From assembly GCF_002343915.1 (NCBI RefSeq), contig NZ_NETK01000001.1, positions 4,164,001 to 4,228,000 on the forward strand: DNA of 64,000 nucleotides. Direction: 5' to 3'. Positions 27,960 through 35,569 of the stretch are shown one piece after another (the stretch's first letter is position 1; every line of letters begins with the position of its first letter). The translations under genes and the position numbers were made by a program. This DNA is from Nannocystis exedens (GTDB lineage: Bacteria > Myxococcota_A > Polyangia > Nannocystales > Nannocystaceae). Below the pieces are notes generated by a model. The model saw only the letters and a list, made by a program, of their open reading frames with translations. It was not told the origin of the DNA and ran no database searches.

Positions 27960-29792
27960 TCACTCGGCCGGCAGCGGCTTGTCCTTCGCCAGCGGCTTGT
28001 CGTTCGGGCGGGCCGGCTCGGCCTTGGCGCCGAACAGCTCGCCGAGCTGGGCGGCGTCGGCCGGCGAGGGCACGAGCACCGCCTTGGGCACGCCGACGGC
28101 CAGGCTGCCGAGGTTGGGGTCGAGCTTGACGCCGACGCCGACGGCCCCGCCGATGCGCGCGAACGCGGCCGAGCCGGCCTCGATCTTCTTGAGCCGGGCC
28201 TTGTCGGCCCGCGCCTCGGCGCTGCTCAGGACCGACAGGCGCAGCAGCGCGGTCGGGTCGAGGCTGGCGCAGAAGTGGCAGCCCTGGCTGGCGGCCCGGG
28301 CCAGGCGCAGCCCGGCGTCGCCGCCGAGGCTCGTCTTGCGGCCCTTGAGCGCCCCGCCGATGTCGCCGGCGACCTTCGTCGCGCCGGCGCCGACGGTGAA
28401 CACGGCGAGGTTGCCGGCGACGAACGAGGCGGCCTCGAGCTTCTTCTTGCCGACCAGGAACGGCTCGAGGTCGGCTGCCTCTTTGGCCATGTTCTTCGGG
28501 ACAGGGATCGTCAGGAGGTCGCCCTTGACCGGGCCGGCCTTGGCGCCGTCGGTCTTGAGCGTGAAGTTGATCTTGGCCGACTTGTCCTCGCCGGTCAGGC
28601 TGTCGAACGCGGCGAAGCCCTTGGCCAGCGCCTGCTCGACGCCGCGGATGGCCGCGCGCGCCCCGGCCTCGTCCTTGACGTTGGCGGCCAGCACCGCGGT
28701 GGCCTCGCCCTTCGGCGAGAGGTAGAGGGCGAACACGACGTCGCTCTGGACCTGGTCGAGGACGGCGTGGGCGGCGGCGATGGCGTCCTTGGCGACGACG
28801 TCGAAGGGCGCGGGGATCTGGCTCAGCGGGACGCCCTTGTCGAGGGCGCCGTGCAGCGCCTCGGGGGTGCCCCAGGGCATCGCCACGACCAAGGCGGGGC
28901 TGGCCGGAAGGACAGCTTCGAGCGGGGTCGGGGCGGTGCGCGCCGGGCCGAGCGGCGACAGGCCGAGGCGCGAGAACGGGGCCTCGGCGGACAGCTGCAG
29001 CACGAGGTCGCGGTCGGTGCCGGCGTCGAGCTCGAGCGAGCCCGCGGTGGCCTCGCGCAGGACCGCGAGCACCTGCTTGCGCAGGCCGGCCGGCAGCCCC
29101 GAGAGCGCGCTGGTCTCGAGCATGCCCGGCGGCAGGTCGGTGCCGCGCAGCCGCAGCCGCCGCCCCTGCCCCGCCTCCTCGGCGAGCCCGGCGGCCCGCT
29201 CGAGGTCGGCGTTCGACAGCGCGAACTCGAGGGCCTTCGGCTTCTCGCGCAGGAGCACCCGCAGCTCGCCCTGGACCAGCTCCCACAGGCCGTTGCCGAG
29301 CGGCTGCGGCCGCTGGGCCGAGGGCATGCCGTCCATGATGCCCTTGGCGCTGACCGCCGCGAGGGTGCCGGCGAGCTTGAGGTCGTTGCTCGGGTCCTGG
29401 GCGTAGAAGGTGGCGTCGACGGCGAACGGGCCGGCCAGATCGAGGCTGGCCCAAAGACCAGGTCCGAAGCCCATCTGCAGCAGCATCGCCTGGATCTGCG
29501 CGGCCGGATCGATCGGCGACTTGGGGGTCCAGGCGGTGGTGGTCTGCTTGACCAGGGTCATCAGATCGCCGGCGCCGTGGAGGGTGGCGCGCAGCTTCAG
29601 CGGCTGGCCCGCGGGCGGCTTGCGCGGGGTCCGCCCGGCCTGACCCTCGCCCGGAGCGCCGCCGCCGCCGTCCTGCGACTGCGGTTCGTCGACCACAACG
29701 ACGTTGGGCGGCGGTGTCTTCTTGGCGCAGCCAAGTGTGGCAGGAGCGACGACCATGGCGGTCGTCACGAGCGCGACGCGGGCGGTGAACAT
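27960..29792 (-). CDS. Large hypothetical lipoprotein
   Basis: A 610-residue lipoprotein (signal ending APATLGC, Cys22), with an Asp/Gly/Pro-rich linker (about 25-62) and a long alpha/beta region without a recognised domain. Phrases such as MGFGPGLWASLDLAGPFAVD and LPASPALVVAMPWGTPEAL suggest repeated roughly 100-residue modules. The only mature Cys pair is CHFC near 518. The tail is Lys/Pro-rich (PLAKDKPLPAE). It sits between mocA-like and xdhC-like genes, only 14 bases from xdhC, but has no visible link to molybdenum. Similar proteins are known to me only as uncharacterised myxobacterial lipoproteins. Confidence 0.75.
   Translation of the reverse strand: MFTARVALVTTAMVVAPATLGCAKKTPPPNVVVVDEPQSQDGGGGAPGEGQAGRTPRKPPAGQPLKLRATLHGAGDLMTLVKQTTTAWTPKSPIDPAAQIQAMLLQMGFGPGLWASLDLAGPFAVDATFYAQDPSNDLKLAGTLAAVSAKGIMDGMPSAQRPQPLGNGLWELVQGELRVLLREKPKALEFALSNADLERAAGLAEEAGQGRRLRLRGTDLPPGMLETSALSGLPAGLRKQVLAVLREATAGSLELDAGTDRDLVLQLSAEAPFSRLGLSPLGPARTAPTPLEAVLPASPALVVAMPWGTPEALHGALDKGVPLSQIPAPFDVVAKDAIAAAHAVLDQVQSDVVFALYLSPKGEATAVLAANVKDEAGARAAIRGVEQALAKGFAAFDSLTGEDKSAKINFTLKTDGAKAGPVKGDLLTIPVPKNMAKEAADLEPFLVGKKKLEAASFVAGNLAVFTVGAGATKVAGDIGGALKGRKTSLGGDAGLRLARAASQGCHFCASLDPTALLRLSVLSSAEARADKARLKKIEAGSAAFARIGGAVGVGVKLDPNLGSLAVGVPKAVLVPSPADAAQLGELFGAKAEPARPNDKPLAKDKPLPAE
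28484..28506 (-). repeat. In-gene dyad element in the large lipoprotein
   Basis: On the coding strand CCTGTCC-CGAA-GAACATGG encodes PVPKNMA with CCT and AAA codons next to it. The spacing and CGAA loop match the intergenic copies. Confidence 0.5.
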
Positions 29793-29806
29793 CGCCGCGG
29801 AGTGTA

Positions 29807-30688
29807 TCAGCGGTCGTCGCGCGCGTCGCCTTCGCGGCCGGAGGCGACGGCCGAGGCCGGTACGCCGAGCCGGGCGAGCGCCTGGGGCACGACGTTCATG
29901 GCCGCACCAGTGCCGCCGTGGCGGTCCGCCAGCAGCTCGGCGACGATGCTGATGGCGATCTCGGCCGGCGTCCGCCCGCCCAGCGCAATTCCCACCGGGG
30001 CCCGCACGCGCGACAGGTCGGGGACGGAGCGGCCCAGCTCCTGCTCGCGGCGCAGGACGCGAGCGACGATCGCGTGGACCTTGCGGACGCTGCCGATCAT
30101 CCCGAGGTAGCGGTGGGGGCGGCGGACCAGATGCGCCAGAGCCCGCTCGTCGCGGGCGTGGTCGCGGGTGAGGACGACGACGTAGTCGCGCTCGCCGAGG
30201 TCGGGCACGGCGAGGTCGAGCTCGTCGACGTCGCGGGCGTGTCGCTCGGCGCCGGCGAAGGCCGGGTGCCCGAGCAGCTCCTCGCGGTCGTCGACGACGA
30301 CGACGCGAAAGCCGACCCCGGCCGCCACCGGAGCCACCGCCTGGGCGACATGGCCGGCGCCGACGAGGACGAGCCGCGCTTCAGGGGCGAGATACTCCAC
30401 GAACACCTCCATGGCGCCGCCGCAACACATGCCGAGGTCGCGGACCAGGTGCGCCTTGACAACCCGCGGGCTGCCGTCGCGCAGACAGGCGCGACAGGCG
30501 TCCAGCACCTGCTCCTCGATCGCACCGCCGCCCACCGTGCCGACCTGCACCCCGTCCTCGCGCAGGAGCAGACGGGCCCCCACGACCTGCGGCGCCGAGC
30601 CCGAACGAGCGATCACCGTCGCCAGAGCCGCAGGCCCACCAGTCCTTCCGGACAGGACGTCGACGACGGCACGAGCGACCGGGAGCAC
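29807..30688 (-). CDS. xdhC: XdhC/CoxI-family maturation protein
   Basis: A 293-residue protein that binds and sulfurates molybdenum cofactor for delivery to xanthine dehydrogenase-type enzymes. The N-terminal XdhC/CoxI domain has ATVIARSGSAPQVVGARLL and VGTVGGGAIEEQVLDACR, then DLGMCCGGAMEVFVE with the conserved CCGG. The C-terminal Rossmann domain has LVLVGAGHVAQAVAPVAAGVG and RYLGMIGSVRKV. The end AIGGRTPAEIA-type motif (GIALGGRTPAEIAISIVAE) is intact. Start ATG 30688, divergent from the next lipoprotein gene across 68 bases. Confidence 0.92.
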   Translation of the reverse strand: MLPVARAVVDVLSGRTGGPAALATVIARSGSAPQVVGARLLLREDGVQVGTVGGGAIEEQVLDACRACLRDGSPRVVKAHLVRDLGMCCGGAMEVFVEYLAPEARLVLVGAGHVAQAVAPVAAGVGFRVVVVDDREELLGHPAFAGAERHARDVDELDLAVPDLGERDYVVVLTRDHARDERALAHLVRRPHRYLGMIGSVRKVHAIVARVLRREQELGRSVPDLSRVRAPVGIALGGRTPAEIAISIVAELLADRHGGTGAAMNVVPQALARLGVPASAVASGREGDARDDR

Positions 30689-30756
30689 CGCCGCGAAGTG
30701 TAGCCCGGGGCTTGTTCGAGGCGCCGGGCAATTTTACAAGGTTGGCCGGACGAGAG

Positions 30757-31368
30757 ATGCGCAGGGTCGCAGCGGTCGCGCTGGTGTTCGGAGCGTGCGG
30801 TGAGCCGGAGTCGGCGCCGCGGGCGGAGCCGCCTCCGGTGCCCCCGCCGGTCGCCGCGGCCCCCGCGTCGATGACCCCGGACGAGCTGGCCGAGACCCGC
30901 CGCAAGGCCGGCTTCCAGGACGGGGCGACGCTCGAGGCGGAGCGCGCCGAGGCCCGCGAGAAGGTGGCCCGGAGCTACGTGCGGGCCCACCTGCCGGCGT
31001 ACCGCGAGGTGGTGAAGGCGCTGCGCGGCAACGTGGCGGAGATCGAGCGCGCCGCCAAGCGATGGTTGCGGACCAGCGACCCGCAGCGGGCCTACGAGCG
31101 CTGGCGCGGGGTCTCGAGACGACGGGCCGACCGCGTCGCAGGGTTGTATCAGCACGTCGCTGATGACGGCTTCGACGGCGGTCAGACCCAGCGCCTGCTC
31201 GCCGACGCCTATCGCCGGTGGGAAGAGCTGCGGGAAGATCTCGGCGGTGAAGTCGCTGCCGACGCGCGCTTCTCCGCCCTCCTCGTCGAACTCCGCGACG
31301 CGCTGACCGCCGTGTCACGCGTCCTCGACGAGATCGAGCACGACGAAGAACTGGCCGCAGGGCCATGA
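30757..31368 (+). CDS. Helical hypothetical lipoprotein
   Basis: A 203-residue lipoprotein; ATG 30757 gives MRRVAAVALVFGAC. A Pro-rich spacer leads to an all-helical, strongly charged domain (EAERAEAREKVARSYVRAH, EEIAAKRW-like heptads) that probably forms a coiled-coil or helical bundle. Phrases such as RRADRVAGLYQHVADDGFDG do not match a family I know. An in-frame upstream start at 30712 gives a poorer signal. It reads away from xdhC. Confidence 0.65.
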   Translation: MRRVAAVALVFGACGEPESAPRAEPPPVPPPVAAAPASMTPDELAETRRKAGFQDGATLEAERAEAREKVARSYVRAHLPAYREVVKALRGNVAEIERAAKRWLRTSDPQRAYERWRGVSRRRADRVAGLYQHVADDGFDGGQTQRLLADAYRRWEELREDLGGEVAADARFSALLVELRDALTAVSRVLDEIEHDEELAAGP

Positions 31369-31477
31369 ATTCAGGCCTCTGGCGGCGATTTTGCGCGCAT
31401 TGCGCGGGCGTCGTTCAAGATCCTGGTAATTGGCCAAGTTTTGCGGTACCTGGCTAAAGCACCGTCCATGACGACTG

Positions 31478-31514
31478 CCCCTCGCAAGGGGCCGTGCATT
31501 CGCCCCGCGAGGGG
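31478..31514 (+). promoter_or_regulatory. Structured 5' leader hairpin before a small lipoprotein
   Basis: CCCCTCGC (31478-31485) then AAGGGGC pairs with GCCCC and GCGAGGGG (31502-31514), giving a stem of about 13 pairs with an AA bulge. It ends seven bases before the AGGAGA ribosome site, as in stabilising or regulatory leaders of abundant lipoproteins. Confidence 0.55.
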
Positions 31515-31529
31515 AAGCCAGGAGAACTC

Positions 31530-31742
31530 ATGAAGAAGACGATCGCGATCGTGTTCGCCGCCCTCTCGGTGGCGACCTTTGGCTGCAACAAGAGCAAGAC
31601 CGACACCGCCAACCCCGACGAGGCGAAGACCGAGACCCCGGCGGAGACCCCCGCCGAGGGTGAGAAGACCGCCGAGGGCGAGGAGAAGCCGGCCGAGGGT
31701 ACCCCGGCCGAGGGCGGCGACGCGGCTGCCCCCACCCCGTAA
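31530..31742 (+). CDS. Small low-complexity lipoprotein
   Basis: A 70-residue lipoprotein (MKKTIAIVFAALSVATFGC), mature part only Thr, Glu, Pro, Ala, Lys and Gly (AETPAEGEKTAEGEEKP). A clear AGGAGA precedes the ATG. A structured leader and a strong terminator flank it, so it is probably transcribed as a short abundant message, like an Lpp-style structural lipoprotein (inference). Its design matches the MNIO-linked small lipoprotein at 57.0-57.2 kb, which differs by carrying Cys repeats; this copy has no Cys after the lipobox and may be an unmodified relative. Confidence 0.8.
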   Translation: MKKTIAIVFAALSVATFGCNKSKTDTANPDEAKTETPAETPAEGEKTAEGEEKPAEGTPAEGGDAAAPTP

Positions 31743-31778
31743 GCCCGATCTCCTGCGGGAGATCTCAGCTTGCTGTTC

Positions 31779-31822
31779 CATGGGCCAGACTGGCAATTCG
31801 CCGGTCTGGCCCATGTTTTATT
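31779..31822 (+). terminator. Strong rho-independent terminator
   Basis: A 16-pair stem, CATGGGCCAGAC... with GTCTGGCCCATG at 31779-31815 around AATTC, one G-T wobble, followed by TTTTATT. It lies 37 bases after the small lipoprotein stop; a weaker hairpin GATCTCC-TGC-GGGAGATC precedes it. Confidence 0.85.
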
Positions 31823-31887
31823 CTGCAGTGTAGTGTCCGACCCCCGGGGTCGATTTCTGCTATAGGCCCCGGACCCCCGGCCCCATC

Positions 31888-33720
31888 GTGTCGCTCGCCG
31901 CCCGCTTCTTCCACCGGTACGTCCGGCGCAACCTGCCGCAGTACGCGCTGGGCTTCGCGATGTTGGTCGCGACCAACTACGCGGTGGTGCGGATCCCGAC
32001 CCTGATCGGCAACGCCCTCGACGCCTTCGGCGGCGGCAAGGCCGACGCCCTCGCCGTCGGCCAGGGCATCGCCCTCGAGCTGATGATCTGGGCGGTCGCG
32101 GTGGTGTTCGTGCGCACGCTGTCGCGCGTGCTGTTCTTCAACCCCGGGCGCGAGGTCGAGTACCGCGTCAGCGTCGACCTGTTCACCCACCTGCTGGCGC
32201 TGCAGCGGCCGTTCTTCCTCCGGCGCAAGGTCGGCGAGCTGGTCAGCATGGCGACCAACGACACGATGTCGATCCGCCTGCTCATCGGCTTCGCCGGCCT
32301 GCAGGTGTGCAACGTCGTCGTCGCGGTCCCGCTGCACCTCGGGCAGATGCTGCTCACCGACGCCTGGCTGACGCTGTGGTGCCTGCTGCCGATCGCCGCC
32401 GGCAGCGCCTACACGATCGCGGTCGTGCGCCAGTTCTACTCGCTGATCCGGGTGTCGTTCGAGGAGCTCGGGCGGCTGTCCGACCGCGTGCTCGAGTCGT
32501 ACGCGGGGATCGGCACGGTCCGCGCCCACGCGGCCGAGGCGGCGATCCTCCGCCACTTCGACACCCGCAACCAGTCCTACCTCGACCTGCAGCTGCGGCT
32601 GTCGTCGATGCGCGCGTTCTCGATGCCGGTGCTCGGGCTGTCGGGCCAGGTGGCGGCGGCGATCGTGCTGTGGGTCGGCGGCGCGCGGGTGATCGCCGGC
32701 GAGCTGCCGGTCGGCGCGCTCGTCACCTTCACCACCCTGCTGGCCAGCCTGGTCGCGCTGCTGATGGCGGTCGCGTGGGTGCTGGCCTCGGTGTCGCGCG
32801 GGATCGTGGCGATCAAGCGGGTCGACGAGGTCATCGCCACCCCCGACGGGCTACCTGTCCCGACGGACATCTTGCCGCCCGGCCCGCCGCCGTCGCTCGA
32901 GCTGCGCGGCCTGACCTTCACCTACCCCGGCGCGGAGGAGCCGTCGCTGCGCGACATCTCGTTCGCGCTCGCGCCGGGCAAGACGCTCGGGATCTTCGGC
33001 CGCACCGGCGCCGGCAAGTCGACGCTGATCCACCTGCTGTCGCGCGTCTACACCCCGCCGACCGGCACCGTGTTCGTGGCCGGCAAAGACGTCACGACCT
33101 TGCCTTTGGACCAGGTCCGCGCCCAGCTCGCGGTCGTGCCGCAGGACCCGTTCCTGTTCTCGACCACGCTGCGCGACAACATCCGCCTGCGCGGCGAGCG
33201 GACCGGGCACGTGCGCGGCGAGGACGGCGGCGGCTCGGCCTCGTCGTCGCACCTGCGCACCGAGGCGCCCGAGGACCCGCGGTTGCAGCAGGTGCTGCGC
33301 GCGGCCTGCCTGGTCGACGACGTGCGCTCGCTGCCCGAGGGCCTCGACACCGTGGTCGGCGAGCGCGGGGTGATGCTGTCGGGCGGGCAGCGCCAGCGGA
33401 CCGCGCTGGCGCGAGCGCTGTACCGCGGGCCGGGGCTGCTCCTGCTCGACGACGTGCTGTCGGCGGTCGACCAGGGCACCGAGGTGCGGTTGGTCGCGGC
33501 GATCCGCGGGCTCCACGACGAGGGCGGCGGCGGCCTGATGAAGCAGCCGGCCACCACCGTGATCGTGTCGCACCGCACCAGCGTGCTCGAGCACGCCGAC
33601 GAGATCCTCGTGCTCGAGCGCGGCGCCGTCGTCGAGCGCGGCACGCACGCCCAGCTGCTCGCGCTGAACGGCGTCTACGCCGAGACCCACCGCCACCAGG
33701 AGGCCGCGCACCATGGCTGA
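31888..33720 (+). CDS. Heterodimeric ABC exporter, half with weak Walker B
   Basis: A 610-residue half-transporter starting at GTG 31888. Residues about 1-320 hold six TM helices (ABC exporter type I). The ATPase domain has Walker A GRTGAGKSTL, Q-loop VVPQDPFLF, signature LSGGQRQR, and Walker B LLLLDDVLSAVD, where the catalytic Glu is Asp. With the next gene it forms an asymmetric dimer as in BmrCD or TM287/288: this half contributes the degenerate Walker B. The NBD contains an insertion of about 25 residues (GERTGHVRGEDGGGSASS) before the signature. Translationally overlaps the next gene by 8 bases. Substrate unknown. Confidence 0.92.
   Translation: MSLAARFFHRYVRRNLPQYALGFAMLVATNYAVVRIPTLIGNALDAFGGGKADALAVGQGIALELMIWAVAVVFVRTLSRVLFFNPGREVEYRVSVDLFTHLLALQRPFFLRRKVGELVSMATNDTMSIRLLIGFAGLQVCNVVVAVPLHLGQMLLTDAWLTLWCLLPIAAGSAYTIAVVRQFYSLIRVSFEELGRLSDRVLESYAGIGTVRAHAAEAAILRHFDTRNQSYLDLQLRLSSMRAFSMPVLGLSGQVAAAIVLWVGGARVIAGELPVGALVTFTTLLASLVALLMAVAWVLASVSRGIVAIKRVDEVIATPDGLPVPTDILPPGPPPSLELRGLTFTYPGAEEPSLRDISFALAPGKTLGIFGRTGAGKSTLIHLLSRVYTPPTGTVFVAGKDVTTLPLDQVRAQLAVVPQDPFLFSTTLRDNIRLRGERTGHVRGEDGGGSASSSHLRTEAPEDPRLQQVLRAACLVDDVRSLPEGLDTVVGERGVMLSGGQRQRTALARALYRGPGLLLLDDVLSAVDQGTEVRLVAAIRGLHDEGGGGLMKQPATTVIVSHRTSVLEHADEILVLERGAVVERGTHAQLLALNGVYAETHRHQEAAHHG
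32853..32870 (+). repeat. In-gene dyad element in the ABC TMD-NBD linker
   Basis: ACCTGTCC-CGAC-GGACAT between the TM and ATPase domains of the first exporter half; encodes LPVPTDI with CTA and CCT, codons otherwise avoided. Confidence 0.5.
33096..33117 (+). repeat. In-gene dyad variant after Walker A
   Basis: ACCTTGCC-TTT-GGACCAGGTC encodes TLPLDQV with TTG CCT TTG codons. Position in the domain is ordinary, so no insertion is implied. Confidence 0.4.
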
Positions 33721-35569
33721 CCCGAAGACCAGGTCGAAGGGCCAGGACGGCGCGCCGCAGGGCAGCACCTGGGCCGCGCTGCGCCGGTTCTGGCCGTACG
33801 CGCGCGCGCACAAGCGCTGGCTGTGGCTCGGCCTGTGGATGATCCCGGTGGTCGCGGCGATGTCGGCGCTGCGGCCGCTGCTCGTCAAGCAGGCCGTCGA
33901 CACCGACATCGCCCACGGCGACCTGATCGCCCTGCGGGTCACCGGCATCCTGTTCCTCGCCGCGGTGATGGCCGAGTTCCTCGCCACCGCGGCCCAGGTC
34001 TACGCGCTGTCCCGGGCCGGGCACGCCACCATCACCGACCTGCGGCGCTCGATCTTCGGCCACGTGCTCAAGCTGCCGGCCCGCTTCTACGACAAGACGC
34101 CGATCGGCAACCTGCTCGCGCGCAGCACCAGCGACATCGAGGCGCTGAGCGAGACGCTCGCGTTCGGGGTGTTCACGATCCTCACCGACGTCGCGGTGAT
34201 CCTGTCGATCCTGGTGGCGATGTTCGCCCTCGACTGGCGCCTCACGCTGGTGTCGCTGGCGGCCGCGCCGCTGTTGTGGGTGATCGTCGCCCACTTCTCG
34301 GCCCGGCTGCGGGCGCTGCAGCTCGAGATCCGGCGCGCCCAGTCGGTCCAGAGCGGGTACTTGGCCGAGCAGCTCGCGGGGGTCACGGTGCTGCAGCTGT
34401 TCGGCCGCGAGCGCGCGGCGGTGCAGGAGTTCGAGCGGCTCGGCGACCGCTTCCTGCGCGCGGTCAAGACCGCCAACTGGTACGACGCCGGGCTCTACTC
34501 GGTGATGGACGGCGTCAGCGCGATGTGCGTGGCGCTGCTGATCTACTTCGCCGCGCCCTACCTGTTCGAGGACGTCGCGCGCAGCGGCGTGACCCTCGGC
34601 CTGCTGTTCGCGTTCATCGACTACCTGCAGCGGGTGTTCATCCCGATCCGCGAGTTCTCGGCCAAGCTCGCCACCATCCAGCGCGCGGTCGCCTCGCTCG
34701 AGCGGATCTACAGCCTCCTCGACGAGCCGCCCGAGGCGCGCATCGGCTCGGGCGCCGACCCGCTGCAGGGCTGGACCGGCGGGCTGCAGGTCCGCGACCT
34801 CCGCTTCGGCTACCGCGAGGGCGCGCCCGACGTGCTCAAGGGCATCGACTTCGACATCGCCCCGGGCGAGGTCGTGGCGGTGGTCGGCCGCACCGGCTCG
34901 GGCAAGACCAGCCTCGGACGGATCTTGACCCGCACCTACGACGGCTACCGCGGCAGCGTCTCGCTGCAGGCGCCGGCCGGGCCGGTCGAGGTCCGCGACG
35001 TCGTCCCCGACTGTCTCCGGGGACATGTCCTGATGGTCCAACAGGACGTGTTCCTGTTCAACGACGACGTCGCCTTCAACGTCAGCCTCGGCGAGGCCGG
35101 GCTGGCCGACGACCCGGCGCGCATCGAGGCCGCGCTGCGCACGGTGCAGGCGTGGGACTTCGTGCAGGAGCGCGGCGGCCTGCAGTTCGTGGTCGGCGAG
35201 CGCGGGCGCAACCTGTCGGCCGGCGAGGCGCAGCTCCTCGCGTTCGCGCGGGTGGCCGCGCGCCAGCCGACGCTGCTCATCCTCGACGAGGCGACGGCGA
35301 GCGTCGACAGCATGACCGAGCACAAGGTGCAGGCCGCGATCGAGCGGCTGCTGCGCGGGCGCAGCGTGCTGGTGATCGCCCACCGGTTGAGCACGGTCCG
35401 GCGGGCCGACAAGATTCTCGTGCTGCAAGACGGCGTGATCGTCGAGCAGGGCCCGCACGACGTCCTGCTCGCGCGCGGCGGCGTGTACGCCGAGCTCTAC
35501 CGGATGGGCTTCCAAGAGGAGACCGACGACGGGAATAGCGGCGCCCAGCCCCCGGTTCCCGCGGCATGA
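33713..35569 (+). CDS. Heterodimeric ABC exporter, second half
   Basis: A 618-residue half-transporter with six TM helices (about 30-320) and an ATPase domain: Walker A GRTGSGKTSL, MVQQDVFLF, a non-canonical signature LSAGEAQLL in place of LSGGQ, and a complete Walker B LLILDEATASVD with catalytic Glu. The odd signature and the first half's Asp fall in the same composite site, which is the expected degenerate site; the other is canonical. N-terminal cytosolic tail is charged. The stop overlaps the HtrA start as ATGA, so the three genes form a tightly coupled operon. Confidence 0.92.
   Translation: MADPKTRSKGQDGAPQGSTWAALRRFWPYARAHKRWLWLGLWMIPVVAAMSALRPLLVKQAVDTDIAHGDLIALRVTGILFLAAVMAEFLATAAQVYALSRAGHATITDLRRSIFGHVLKLPARFYDKTPIGNLLARSTSDIEALSETLAFGVFTILTDVAVILSILVAMFALDWRLTLVSLAAAPLLWVIVAHFSARLRALQLEIRRAQSVQSGYLAEQLAGVTVLQLFGRERAAVQEFERLGDRFLRAVKTANWYDAGLYSVMDGVSAMCVALLIYFAAPYLFEDVARSGVTLGLLFAFIDYLQRVFIPIREFSAKLATIQRAVASLERIYSLLDEPPEARIGSGADPLQGWTGGLQVRDLRFGYREGAPDVLKGIDFDIAPGEVVAVVGRTGSGKTSLGRILTRTYDGYRGSVSLQAPAGPVEVRDVVPDCLRGHVLMVQQDVFLFNDDVAFNVSLGEAGLADDPARIEAALRTVQAWDFVQERGGLQFVVGERGRNLSAGEAQLLAFARVAARQPTLLILDEATASVDSMTEHKVQAAIERLLRGRSVLVIAHRLSTVRRADKILVLQDGVIVEQGPHDVLLARGGVYAELYRMGFQEETDDGNSGAQPPVPAA
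35010..35030 (+). repeat. In-gene dyad element in the ABC Q-loop region
   Basis: ACTGTCTCC-GG-GGACATGTCC encodes DCLRGHVLMV. The protein pattern is normal for exporters, but TGT, GGA and CAT are rare codons here. Confidence 0.5.

Noticed and set aside
31400-31450. Sigma-54 promoter before the small lipoprotein (TTGGCCAAGTTTTGCG)
   Set aside because: Spacing between the GG and GC elements is one base short of the consensus.
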